Positions 1 through 6,061 of a DNA stretch of 6,061 nucleotides are shown one piece after another. Source of the DNA: Betaproteobacteria bacterium (GTDB lineage Bacteria > Pseudomonadota > Gammaproteobacteria > Burkholderiales > SG8-39); NCBI GenBank assembly GCA_011391185.1, contig JAABRB010000222.1:1-6061 (forward strand). The letters are read 5' to 3'. The position numbers and the translations under genes were made by a program. The notes below the pieces were generated by a model. The model was not told the DNA's origin. It saw nothing but the letters and a program-made list of their open reading frames with translations, and ran no database searches. Numbering within the stretch: position 1 is the stretch's first letter; every line of letters begins with the position of its first letter.

Positions 1-893
1 CAATGATAGACAAGCTCGCCCGTAGCCAGGCGCCCATCTACATCACCGGCGAATCAGGCAGCGGCAAAGAGCTCGCGGCGCGGCTGATCCACGAAAACGG
101 CGCGCGCCGCGACAAGCCCTTCGTTCCGGTCAATTGCGGCGCCATTCCCGAAAACCTGATGGAAAGCGAGTTCTTCGGCTATCGCAAGGGGGCGTTCACC
201 GGCGCCGGCGAGGACCGCGACGGTTTCTTCCATGCCTCGACCGGCGGAACCCTGTTCCTGGACGAGGTCGCAGATCTCCCGCTATCCATGCAGGTGAAGC
301 TCCTCCGCGCGATCCAGGAGAAGCGTGTCAGGAAGGTCGGGGCGACCACCGAGGATGCGGTCGATGTCCGGCTCATCAGCGCAACCCATCAGAACCTGTC
401 CCAGCTGGTCGAGCAGGGCAAGTTTCGGCAGGACCTCTATTACCGGCTGGCGGTGATCGAGTTGCGAATGCCGTCGCTGCGAGAGTGCCGCGAGGACGTG
501 CCCATGCTCGCGGAGGCCATACTGGCTCGTCTGGCGAGCGAGAGCGGAATCGGGCGGGCCAGACTGTCCGCGACCGCCCACGAGGCGCTCCAGGGCTACG
601 ATTTCCCAGGCAACACGCGTGAGCTCGAAAACATCCTGGAGCGCGCGATCGCGCTTTCAGCCAGCGACGAAATCCAGGCGGACGATCTGCAGCTAGCGCC
701 GCCGTCTTTCGCGCGGGAACCCGCCGGACCGAACGCGAAGTGGCCATTGCAGGACTACCTCGACCGGATCGAGCGCGACGCGATTCTCGAAGCGCTCGAC
801 CAGACCCGATTCAATCGCACTGCCGCCGCAAAGCTGCTCGGCATCACCTTCCGCGCGCTTCGCTACCGGATGGAGCGCCTCGGCATCCAATGA
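1..893 (+). CDS. pilR: Sigma-54-dependent response regulator, PilR type (5'-truncated)
   Basis: C-terminal 296 codons of an NtrC-family activator that drives sigma-54 promoters; in the PilR branch the target is pilin (pilA) transcription, under the kinase PilS. The reading frame is open to the window edge, so the ATG at 3 is an internal Met and the receiver domain lies upstream. Counting from that Met: Walker A GESGSGKE at 16-23, the sigma-54-contacting GAFTGA loop at 63-68, Walker B GGTLFLDEV at 81-89, sensor I SATH at 126-129, the arginine-finger segment FRQDLYYRL at 141-149, and sensor II PGNTRELEN at 202-210 (Thr where Val is usual). A Fis-type helix-turn-helix fills about 258-295, ending in ITFRALRYRMERLGI, a tail I associate with PilR rather than NtrC. 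Family assignment is firm. The PilR call rests on the tail and on ampD following it; another NtrC-like regulator remains possible. Confidence 0.85.
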   Translation, partial: MIDKLARSQAPIYITGESGSGKELAARLIHENGARRDKPFVPVNCGAIPENLMESEFFGYRKGAFTGAGEDRDGFFHASTGGTLFLDEVADLPLSMQVKLLRAIQEKRVRKVGATTEDAVDVRLISATHQNLSQLVEQGKFRQDLYYRLAVIELRMPSLRECREDVPMLAEAILARLASESGIGRARLSATAHEALQGYDFPGNTRELENILERAIALSASDEIQADDLQLAPPSFAREPAGPNAKWPLQDYLDRIERDAILEALDQTRFNRTAAAKLLGITFRALRYRMERLGIQ

Positions 894-987
894 GCTTCGC
901 CCGGTACGACGCGCGCCGTTGGGGTCGTGGCGCACCCGCCGCGCCGATCGCGATCATCACGGGTGGACGAGGCACCGGTCTATCTCC

Positions 988-1554
988 ATGTCTGACGAAC
1001 CGCAGTCCCTGACCATCGACGCACAGGGCGTCGCAAGCGGTGCCCGGTTCATCGCATCGCCGAATTTCGACGCGCGGCCGACCGCCGCGGACGTGACTTT
1101 GTTGGTTTTGCACAACATCAGTCTTCCTCCCGGGATCTTCGGCGGCCAGGCGATCATCGACCTGTTCAGCAACGCGCTCGACCATCGCGCTCATCCCTAC
1201 TACGACGGGCTCCGGGGGCTCCGCGTGTCGGCCCATTTCCTCATTCGACGAGATGGCGAGCTGGTCCAGTTCGTCGCATGCGCGCGACGCGCGTGGCACG
1301 CGGGCAGCTCGCGGTGGCGGGGACGCTCGCGGTGCAACGACTTTTCGGTTGGCGTCGAGCTGGAGGGCACCGACTCGGTCGCCTATGACCCGCCGCAATA
1401 CTTGCAGCTCGCGCGCCTGACCCGCGCGTTGCGAATCAGATATCCCGTGGCTGACATCGCCGGACACGCGGACGTCTCGCCGGGTCGAAAGAGCGATCCC
1501 GGCCCGAGTTTCGACTGGGCGCGTTACCGTGCGGACCTCGCGGGGCCGCGCTGA
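988..1554 (+). CDS. ampD: 1,6-anhydro-N-acetylmuramyl-L-alanine amidase AmpD
   Basis: Cytoplasmic zinc amidase of the amidase_2/PGRP fold. It cuts the bond between anhydroMurNAc and L-Ala of the stem peptide during peptidoglycan recycling; in species with ampC/ampR its loss derepresses beta-lactamase. The 188-residue length is normal and there is no signal peptide, as expected for AmpD rather than periplasmic AmiD/AmiC. Zinc ligands are His42 (LHNISLPPG), His160 (AGHADVSPG) and Asp170 (KSDPGPSFDW). Glu125 in VGVELEG and Lys168 match the catalytic Glu116 and Lys162 of Citrobacter AmpD, and RAWHAG (101-106) is the usual substrate-side motif. The ATG at 988 is chosen because homologues begin shortly before the FDARP segment. 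The only purine-rich stretch upstream (965-972) is about 15 bases away, so the ribosome site is weak. A TTG at 919 would add 23 residues that look non-coding. Confidence 0.93.
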   Translation: MSDEPQSLTIDAQGVASGARFIASPNFDARPTAADVTLLVLHNISLPPGIFGGQAIIDLFSNALDHRAHPYYDGLRGLRVSAHFLIRRDGELVQFVACARRAWHAGSSRWRGRSRCNDFSVGVELEGTDSVAYDPPQYLQLARLTRALRIRYPVADIAGHADVSPGRKSDPGPSFDWARYRADLAGPR

Positions 1555-1596
1555 GATACGGCGCGGGCTTCGTTCCGCATCTCCGAATCCGTTCAG

Positions 1597-1634
1597 CGCG
1601 CGGTATCGCGCGTGGCGTGGCCGCTCGTTCGGCC
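1597..1634 (+). other. Two adjacent GC-rich hairpins after ampD
   Basis: A perfect 6-bp stem, CGCGCG-GTAT-CGCGCG, occupies 1597-1612. A 5-bp stem, GGCCG with a six-base loop and CGGCC, occupies 1619-1634. They lie 43 bases past the ampD stop and about 90 bases before the nrdA promoter. Neither is followed by a T-run, so they do not qualify as intrinsic terminators by the usual rule. They could slow polymerase, protect the 3' end of the ampD mRNA, or be chance pairing in GC-rich DNA. The rest of 1555-1724 shows nothing I recognise. Confidence 0.3.
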
Positions 1635-1724
1635 GTCAGAGGACGCGCGCATCCGATTTCGTGAATAACGTCACGCCGCCGAAGCGAGCATGGCGAACGT
1701 ATGTGCAATGGACGCGAAAAAGGC

Positions 1725-1753
1725 TTGCAACACCAAGAACCTGCCCCTAGAAT
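1725..1753 (+). promoter_or_regulatory. Sigma-70 promoter of nrdAB
   Basis: The -35 element TTGCAA at 1725-1730 (4 of 6 matches to TTGACA) and the -10 element TAGAAT at 1748-1753 (5 of 6 matches to TATAAT) are separated by exactly 17 bases, the optimal spacing. Transcription should start near 1760. The stretch is markedly more A+T-rich than its surroundings. The -10 element lies inside the upstream NrdR box, the expected arrangement for repression by blocking polymerase. A weaker alternative would use TTGTGC (1757-1762) with the TATATA inside the downstream palindrome. Confidence 0.75.
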
Positions 1754-1759
1754 TAGTTG
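1744..1759 (+). promoter_or_regulatory. NrdR box 1 (degenerate, overlaps the -10)
   Basis: The core CTAGAATTAG (1747-1756) matches 7 of 10 positions of the NrdR-box core CwAtATaTwg and is an imperfect palindrome. Alone it would be weak. Its support is geometric: it lies exactly 15 bases upstream of a near-perfect NrdR box, giving 31 bases centre to centre (about three helical turns), the spacing known for paired NrdR sites. It covers the -10 hexamer, so binding should block initiation. Confidence 0.7.
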
Positions 1760-1774
1760 TGCGTCGTGGCTTGA

Positions 1775-1790
1775 GCACTATATATAGTGG
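1775..1790 (+). promoter_or_regulatory. NrdR box 2 (strong)
   Basis: CACTATATATAGTG at 1776-1789 is a perfect 14-base palindrome and fits the NrdR consensus acaCwATATATwGtgt at nearly every position. NrdR is a zinc-ribbon plus ATP-cone repressor that senses dATP/ATP and shuts off ribonucleotide reductase genes when dNTPs are plentiful. The box falls roughly +16 to +31 from the predicted start, directly ahead of nrdAB, so it most likely serves this operon. Confidence 0.9.
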
Positions 1791-1822
1791 TCGGTGCGTG
1801 GTTCGGTGCGTGGTTCGGTGCG
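1788..1822 (+). repeat. Three tandem copies of a 12-base repeat in the nrdA leader
   Basis: The unit TGGTTCGGTGCG is present at 1799-1810 and again, identical, at 1811-1822. A first copy lacking one T (TGGTCGGTGCG) is at 1788-1798. The array begins within the right edge of the strong NrdR box and runs into the untranslated leader. Two identical adjacent copies suggest recent expansion by slippage. If the upstream GTG at 1787 were used as a start, the repeat would encode repeated Gly-Ala-Trp-Phe. No function is known to me. Confidence 0.8.
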
Positions 1823-1938
1823 GCGGACGGGGCCGAAAGTGCAGCGGTCGCCACCGACGCGAACCGGGCGGCTCCGACAGCGGCTGAGCGCGCCGCGCAG
1901 AAGGTGGGCCGAAGAGCCCGGGACGACAACAGGCGAAA

Positions 1939-1945
1939 AGAGGGG
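1939..1945 (+). promoter_or_regulatory. Ribosome binding site of nrdA (decides the start)
   Basis: The purine run AGAGGGG ends six bases before the ATG at 1952. This good Shine-Dalgarno match is the main reason for choosing that start over the in-frame GTG at 1787, which has no comparable site. Confidence 0.75.
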
Positions 1946-1951
1946 CTGGTT

Positions 1952-4807
1952 ATGCAGATTGCTGGTGAGGCGGCCAGGGCGCACTCCCTTGGCAACGTAG
2001 CGCGCGCCGACGTCGCCGCTATCGAGGCTTCGCCATATTCCGAATACAAGATCATCCGGCGCAACGGCTCGGTCGTCGGGTTCGAGCCGGCGAAGATCTC
2101 GGTCGCAGTAACCAAGGCCTTTCTTGCGGTGAACGGCGGCCAGGGCGCCGGTTCGGCGCGGGTTCGTGAGCTCGTCTCGGCGCTGACCGAGACCGTGGTC
2201 CGCGCGCTCATGCGCCGGCGCCCGGGCGGCGGCACGTTCCACATCGAGGACGTTCAGGATCAGGTCGAGCTCGTGCTGATGCGGTCCGGTGAACACGAAG
2301 CGGCCCGCGCATACGTGCTCTATCGCGAGAAGCGGGCTGAGGCCCGCGCCCAGGAGTCGGCACAGAAGAAGGCGCAGAGCACCCTGCCGGTGCTGCACGT
2401 CACCGAAAACGGCCAGCGACGGGCCCTGGACATTCGGACCCTGACTGCGCTGGTCGAGGCGGCATGCAGCGGGCTGGGGGACGCGGTCAGCGCCAGTCCG
2501 ATCATCCAGGAGACGCTGAAGAACATCTACGACGGCGTGCCCATGGACGAGGTCCGCAAGTCCGCGATCCTGTCCGCCCGTGCGCTGCTCGAGAAGGATC
2601 CCGCCTACGGCTATGTGACCGCCCGGCTGCTGCTCAACACCATTCGCCTCGAGGTGCTGGGCGAGGAGGTGTCGCATGCCGACATGGCCGCGCGCTATGC
2701 CGACTACTTCCCCAATTTCATCCAGGAGGGGATCCAGGCGGAGCTGCTCGACGACCGGCTTGGCCGGTTTGATCTGCTGAAGCTCGGCGCCGCGCTCGAT
2801 GCATCGCGCGATCTGAAATTCACCTATCTCGGGCTGCAGACCCTCTACGACCGCTACTTCCTCCACATCGAAGGCCGGCGGATCGAGCTTCCCCAGGCGT
2901 TCTTCATGCGGGTCGCGATGGGGCTGGCGCTGAATGAGATCAATCGGGAGGAAAGGGCGATCGAGTTCTACAACGTCCTCTCGGCGTTCGACTACATGAG
3001 CTCGACGCCCACCCTGTTCAACTCCGGGACGCGGCGCCCGCAGCTATCGTCCTGCTATCTTACGACGGTCGGAGACGACCTCGACGCCATCTATGAGGCC
3101 ATCAAGGAAAACGCGCTCCTGCAGAAGTTCGCGGGCGGGCTCGGCAACGACTGGACACCGGTCCGTGCGCTCGGCGCGCATATCAAGGGCACCAACGGCA
3201 AATCGCAGGGGGTCGTGCCCTTCCTGAAGGTGGTGAACGACACCGCGGTGGCAGTGAATCAGGGCGGGAAGCGCAAAGGGGCGGTCTGCTCCTATCTCGA
3301 GACCTGGCACCTGGATATCGAGGAATTCCTGGAGCTGCGCAAGAACACCGGGGACGAACGCCGGCGCACGCACGACATGAATACCGCGAACTGGATTCCG
3401 GACCTGTTCATGCGGCGCGTGATGGAGAATGCCGACTGGACGCTTTTTTCCCCATCGGATGTCGTGGATCTTCACGACCGGTACGGCCGTGCGTTCGAAG
3501 TGGCCTATACCCGCTACGAGGCGATGGCCGCTTCCGGCGAATTGAAGCTGTACAAGAAGATCCCGGCCGTACAGCTCTGGCGCAAGATGCTGTCGATGCT
3601 CTTCGAGACCGGACATCCGTGGTTCACGTTCAAGGATCCCTGCAACATCCGCTCGCCGCAGCAGCACGTGGGCGTGGTGCACAGCTCCAACCTCTGCACC
3701 GAAATCACGCTCAATACGAGCGATCGGGAGATTGCGGTCTGCAATCTCGGCTCGGTGAACCTGGTCAACCATCTTGCCGACGGCCGGCTTGACCACGAGA
3801 AGTTGCGCCGGACGATCCGCACGGCGATGCGGATGCTCGATAACGTCATCGACGTCAACTACTACGCCGTGGCAAAGGCGCGCAATTCCAACATCAAGCA
3901 CCGGCCGGTCGGGCTCGGGCTGATGGGTTTCCAGGACTGTCTTCATGTCCTGCGGCTGCCTTACGACTCTCCGGACGCGGTCGAATTCGCCGACCGGTCG
4001 ACCGAGGCGATCGCCCATTACGCGTTCCTGGCCTCGACCGAGCTCGCCGAGGAGCGCGGCCCCTACTCGAGCTTCAAGGGCTCGCTCTGGGACCGCGGGA
4101 TCCTGCCGCAAGACACCCTTGCCTTGCTGCGCGAAGAGCGTGGCGGCTACGTCGAGGTCGACATGTCCGCGACCCTCGACTGGGACGCGCTCCGGGAGCG
4201 GATCCGCCAGGTCGGCATGCGCAACTCAAACTGCCTTGCGATTGCACCGACGGCGACGATCGCCAACATCGTCGGAGTATCCGCGTCGATCGAGCCCACG
4301 TTCCAGAACCTCTTCGTCAAGTCGAACCTGTCAGGCGAGTTCACCGTGGTGAACGAGTACTTGGTCGCCGACCTGAAGAAGCTGGGGATATGGGACGAGG
4401 TCATGGTCTCCGACCTGAAGTACTTCGACGGCAATCTGGCGCGCATCGACCGCATTCCGGCGGACCTGAGGCGCCTGTATGCAACGGCGTTCGAAATCGA
4501 TCCGACGTCGCTGGTCGAGGCGGCGGCGCGGCGGCAGAAGTGGATCGATCAGGCGCAGTCGCTGAACATCTACGCGGGCAACGCGTCGGGGAAGAAGCTC
4601 GACGACACCTACAAGCTGGCGTGGCTGCGGGGTCTGAAGACAACTTACTACCTGCGTTCGACCGGCGCGACGCATGCCGAAAAGTCGACAGTTAAGTCCG
4701 GACAACTCAACGCGGTGTCGATGGCGAGTGGCGCGCTGACGGAAGCCGACGGCAGTGCGCCGAAGTTCTGCGCTATCGACGATCCCGAATGCGAGTCGTG
4801 CCAGTAG
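1952..4807 (+). CDS. nrdA: Class Ia ribonucleoside-diphosphate reductase, alpha subunit
   Basis: Catalytic subunit (951 residues) of the aerobic reductase that converts NDPs to dNDPs in the cytoplasm with NrdB. Residues 31-128 form a complete ATP-cone (IIRRNGSVVGFEPAKI at 34-49; IEDVQDQVE at 98-106; YVLYREKR at 121-128), the dATP/ATP overall-activity site. Residues about 146-238 look like a second, degenerate cone, as in Pseudomonas aeruginosa NrdA, which explains the length against 761 residues in E. coli. Active-site residues are all present: Cys368 (E. coli 225), Asn580, Cys582, Glu584 (437, 439, 441) and Cys597 (462). The 212-residue distance from Cys368 to Asn580 equals that in E. coli. 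Tyr899-Tyr900 match the radical-transfer pair Tyr730-Tyr731. The tail CAIDDPECESCQ supplies cysteines 940, 947 and 950 for thioredoxin- or glutaredoxin-driven re-reduction. It is first in an operon with nrdB and should be controlled by NrdR. Confidence 0.97.
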   Translation: MQIAGEAARAHSLGNVARADVAAIEASPYSEYKIIRRNGSVVGFEPAKISVAVTKAFLAVNGGQGAGSARVRELVSALTETVVRALMRRRPGGGTFHIEDVQDQVELVLMRSGEHEAARAYVLYREKRAEARAQESAQKKAQSTLPVLHVTENGQRRALDIRTLTALVEAACSGLGDAVSASPIIQETLKNIYDGVPMDEVRKSAILSARALLEKDPAYGYVTARLLLNTIRLEVLGEEVSHADMAARYADYFPNFIQEGIQAELLDDRLGRFDLLKLGAALDASRDLKFTYLGLQTLYDRYFLHIEGRRIELPQAFFMRVAMGLALNEINREERAIEFYNVLSAFDYMSSTPTLFNSGTRRPQLSSCYLTTVGDDLDAIYEAIKENALLQKFAGGLGNDWTPVRALGAHIKGTNGKSQGVVPFLKVVNDTAVAVNQGGKRKGAVCSYLETWHLDIEEFLELRKNTGDERRRTHDMNTANWIPDLFMRRVMENADWTLFSPSDVVDLHDRYGRAFEVAYTRYEAMAASGELKLYKKIPAVQLWRKMLSMLFETGHPWFTFKDPCNIRSPQQHVGVVHSSNLCTEITLNTSDREIAVCNLGSVNLVNHLADGRLDHEKLRRTIRTAMRMLDNVIDVNYYAVAKARNSNIKHRPVGLGLMGFQDCLHVLRLPYDSPDAVEFADRSTEAIAHYAFLASTELAEERGPYSSFKGSLWDRGILPQDTLALLREERGGYVEVDMSATLDWDALRERIRQVGMRNSNCLAIAPTATIANIVGVSASIEPTFQNLFVKSNLSGEFTVVNEYLVADLKKLGIWDEVMVSDLKYFDGNLARIDRIPADLRRLYATAFEIDPTSLVEAAARRQKWIDQAQSLNIYAGNASGKKLDDTYKLAWLRGLKTTYYLRSTGATHAEKSTVKSGQLNAVSMASGALTEADGSAPKFCAIDDPECESCQ

Positions 4808-4825
4808 CAGACGGAACCAAATCGC

Positions 4826-4834
4826 GAGAGAGGA
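4826..4834 (+). promoter_or_regulatory. Ribosome binding site of nrdB
   Basis: The purine run GAGAGAGGA lies in the 30-base gap between nrdA and nrdB and ends three bases before the ATG at 4838. A nearer ATG at 4834 is out of frame and meets a stop within six codons, so 4838 is the start. There is no room for a separate promoter, which supports co-transcription. Confidence 0.75.
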
Positions 4835-4837
4835 TGC

Positions 4838-6013
4838 ATGCTGAGTTTTGACGACGACGCGGGAATCGCTCCGATCAAGGGGCTGGGACTGCAGCCGACC
4901 GCCGGATTTGTTCCGGCGGCTGGCCGCGCGAGCGCGTCGCCTTCTCCTTCCACGTCTCCTTCCCTTTCCAAGGGCCAGGAAGCCGATGCCGATTTTCGCC
5001 GCATCCGGGTCGAGGACAAGCGCGTCATCAACGGCCGGACCGACGTCAACCAGCTCGTGCCGTTCAAGTACAAATGGGCCTGGGACAAGTATCTCGCCGC
5101 CTGCGCCAATCACTGGATGCCGCAGGAGATCAACATGAGCCGGGACATCGCGCTCTGGCGCGACCGCGACGGCCTGACTGCCGACGAACGTCGTGTCATC
5201 AAGCGCAATCTCGGCTTCTTCGTGACCGCGGATTCGCTCGCGGCCAACAATATCGTCCTGGGGACGTATCGGCACATCACGGCCCCGGAGTGCCGGCAGT
5301 ACCTGCTCCGCCAGGCGTTCGAGGAGGCGATTCACACCCACGCCTACCAGTACATCGTCGAGAGCCTCGGGCTGGATGAGGGCGAAGTGTTCAACGCCTA
5401 CCACGAGATCCCCAGCATCCGCGGCAAGGACGAGTTCCTGATCCCCTTCATCGACACGCTGACCGATCCCGGCTTCCGGACCGGTACCCCGGAGGCGGAC
5501 CAACGTCTGCTGAAGAGCCTGATCGTCTTTGCCTGCGTGATGGAGGGGCTCTTCTTCTATGTGGGATTCGCCCAGATCCTTGCGCTCGGTCGCCAGAACA
5601 AGATGACCGGTGCGGCCGAGCAGTACCAGTACATCCTGCGCGACGAGTCGATGCATTGCAACTTCGGGATCGACCTGATCAACCAGATCAAGCTCGAAAA
5701 TCCGCACCTCTGGACGCAAAAATTCCGCGAAGAGATCGCAGAACTCTTCCGCAAAGCGGTCGATCTCGAGTATCGTTACGCTGAAGATACGATGCCGAGA
5801 GGTGTTCTGGGCTTGAATGCACCCATGTTCAAGGAGTATCTTCGGTTCGTTGCCAATCGGCGTTGCCAGCAGATCGGCATCGAGCAGCAGTACCCGGGAG
5901 CGACAAATCCGTTCCCGTGGATGAGTGAAATGGTCGATCTTAAGAAAGAGCGAAACTTCTTCGAGACACGCGTGATCGAGTACCAGACGGGAGGCGCCCT
6001 CAGTTGGGATTAG
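4838..6013 (+). CDS. nrdB: Class Ia ribonucleoside-diphosphate reductase, beta subunit
   Basis: Radical-generating subunit (391 residues) of the ferritin-like fold. It holds a di-iron centre and a tyrosyl radical that is passed to NrdA. Metal ligands, with E. coli numbers: Asp132 (84), Glu163 and His166 (115, 118; EEAIH), Glu236 (204), Glu270 and His273 (238, 241; RDESMH). Tyr170 is the radical tyrosine (122), so this is a normal tyrosyl-radical enzyme and not a class Ic or other Tyr-less type. Distances 132-163, 166-170 and 236-270 equal those in E. coli. Trp93 (NHWMPQEI) matches Trp48 and Asp269 matches Asp237 of the radical path. Tyr382 near the C-terminus ([13 protein letters not shown]) matches Tyr356, and that tail docks onto NrdA. 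Residues about 24-46 are a Ser/Pro/Ala-rich linker, probably disordered, after a short acidic MLSFDDD start. Confidence 0.97.
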   Translation: MLSFDDDAGIAPIKGLGLQPTAGFVPAAGRASASPSPSTSPSLSKGQEADADFRRIRVEDKRVINGRTDVNQLVPFKYKWAWDKYLAACANHWMPQEINMSRDIALWRDRDGLTADERRVIKRNLGFFVTADSLAANNIVLGTYRHITAPECRQYLLRQAFEEAIHTHAYQYIVESLGLDEGEVFNAYHEIPSIRGKDEFLIPFIDTLTDPGFRTGTPEADQRLLKSLIVFACVMEGLFFYVGFAQILALGRQNKMTGAAEQYQYILRDESMHCNFGIDLINQIKLENPHLWTQKFREEIAELFRKAVDLEYRYAEDTMPRGVLGLNAPMFKEYLRFVANRRCQQIGIEQQYPGATNPFPWMSEMVDLKKERNFFETRVIEYQTGGALSWD

Positions 6014-6061
6014 GCCGCCCCACTGTCTGCTTGCGCTCAAGGCGCGCTTTCGGCCGGAACG

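Larger units (their letters stand above)
1760..1951 (+). promoter_or_regulatory. Long 5' leader of the nrdAB mRNA
   Basis: About 190 bases separate the predicted transcription start from the nrdA ATG. The leader holds NrdR box 2, the 12-base tandem repeat, and a small GGGC/GCCC hairpin (1906-1919) about 20 bases before the ribosome site. I see no intrinsic terminator and no riboswitch class that I recognise. The frame stays open from a GTG at 1787, so a 55-residue N-terminal extension cannot be excluded from sequence alone. Confidence 0.5.

Noticed and set aside
890..1012. A 40-codon open frame whose ATG overlaps the pilR stop (ATGA) and which runs into ampD
   Set aside because: The ATGA overlap and GC-rich third positions in the first half look gene-like, but the second half loses that bias, it overlaps the ampD start by 25 bases, has no clear ribosome site and resembles no family I know.
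1597..1634. Intrinsic terminator after ampD
   Set aside because: Stems are present, but no T-run follows either of them.
1691..1706. Sigma-54-like site (TGGC followed by GC) upstream of nrdA
   Set aside because: The GG-to-GC spacing is one base too long and the flanking bases miss the consensus; a good sigma-70 promoter lies just downstream.
1778..2866. A 362-codon minus-strand frame, and a similar one at 3044-4111
   Set aside because: Both are antisense shadows of nrdA without domain signals.
4331..6040. A 569-codon open frame on the minus strand
   Set aside because: It lies wholly opposite nrdA and nrdB, whose proteins are certain. Long antisense frames are common in G+C-rich genes, and the translation shows no recognisable domain.
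6014..6061. Terminator or new gene after nrdB
   Set aside because: Only short chance complementarity and no T-run; the stretch is too short to judge whether a downstream gene is co-transcribed.

Overview
This G+C-rich window reads as an ordinary chromosomal segment of a Gram-negative proteobacterium. The gene order pilR - ampD - nrdA - nrdB, all on the + strand, together with an NrdA carrying two N-terminal ATP-cones, most resembles Betaproteobacteria or closely related lineages. That placement is inferred from gene order and protein character; no marker gene for taxonomy is present.

Layout. Bases 1-893 hold the 3' part of a sigma-54-dependent response regulator of the PilR type (AAA+ ATPase and Fis-type DNA-binding domain; the receiver domain lies upstream of the window). 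After a gap of about 94 bases comes ampD (988-1554), a cytoplasmic zinc amidase for recycling of cell-wall muropeptides. Bases 1555-1951 are non-coding as far as can be judged. They hold two small GC-rich hairpins, then a well-formed sigma-70 promoter overlapped by a pair of NrdR boxes exactly 15 bases apart, then a leader of about 190 bases that opens with three tandem copies of a 12-base repeat. nrdA (1952-4807) and nrdB (4838-6013) follow with a 30-base gap and encode the two subunits of a class Ia ribonucleotide reductase. The last 48 bases contain no recognisable gene or terminator.

How the parts work together. NrdA and NrdB form the aerobic enzyme that makes dNTPs. Every catalytic, radical-transfer and metal-binding residue I looked for is present. 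The NrdR boxes predict repression of the operon by the ATP-cone repressor NrdR, encoded elsewhere, so nucleotide state is probably sensed twice: at the promoter by NrdR and in the enzyme by the NrdA ATP-cone. pilR and ampD are neighbours with unrelated jobs (type IV pilus control and peptidoglycan recycling). I found no mobile element, CRISPR array, tRNA or rRNA, and no convincing new system. The most interesting material is the regulatory region of nrdA.
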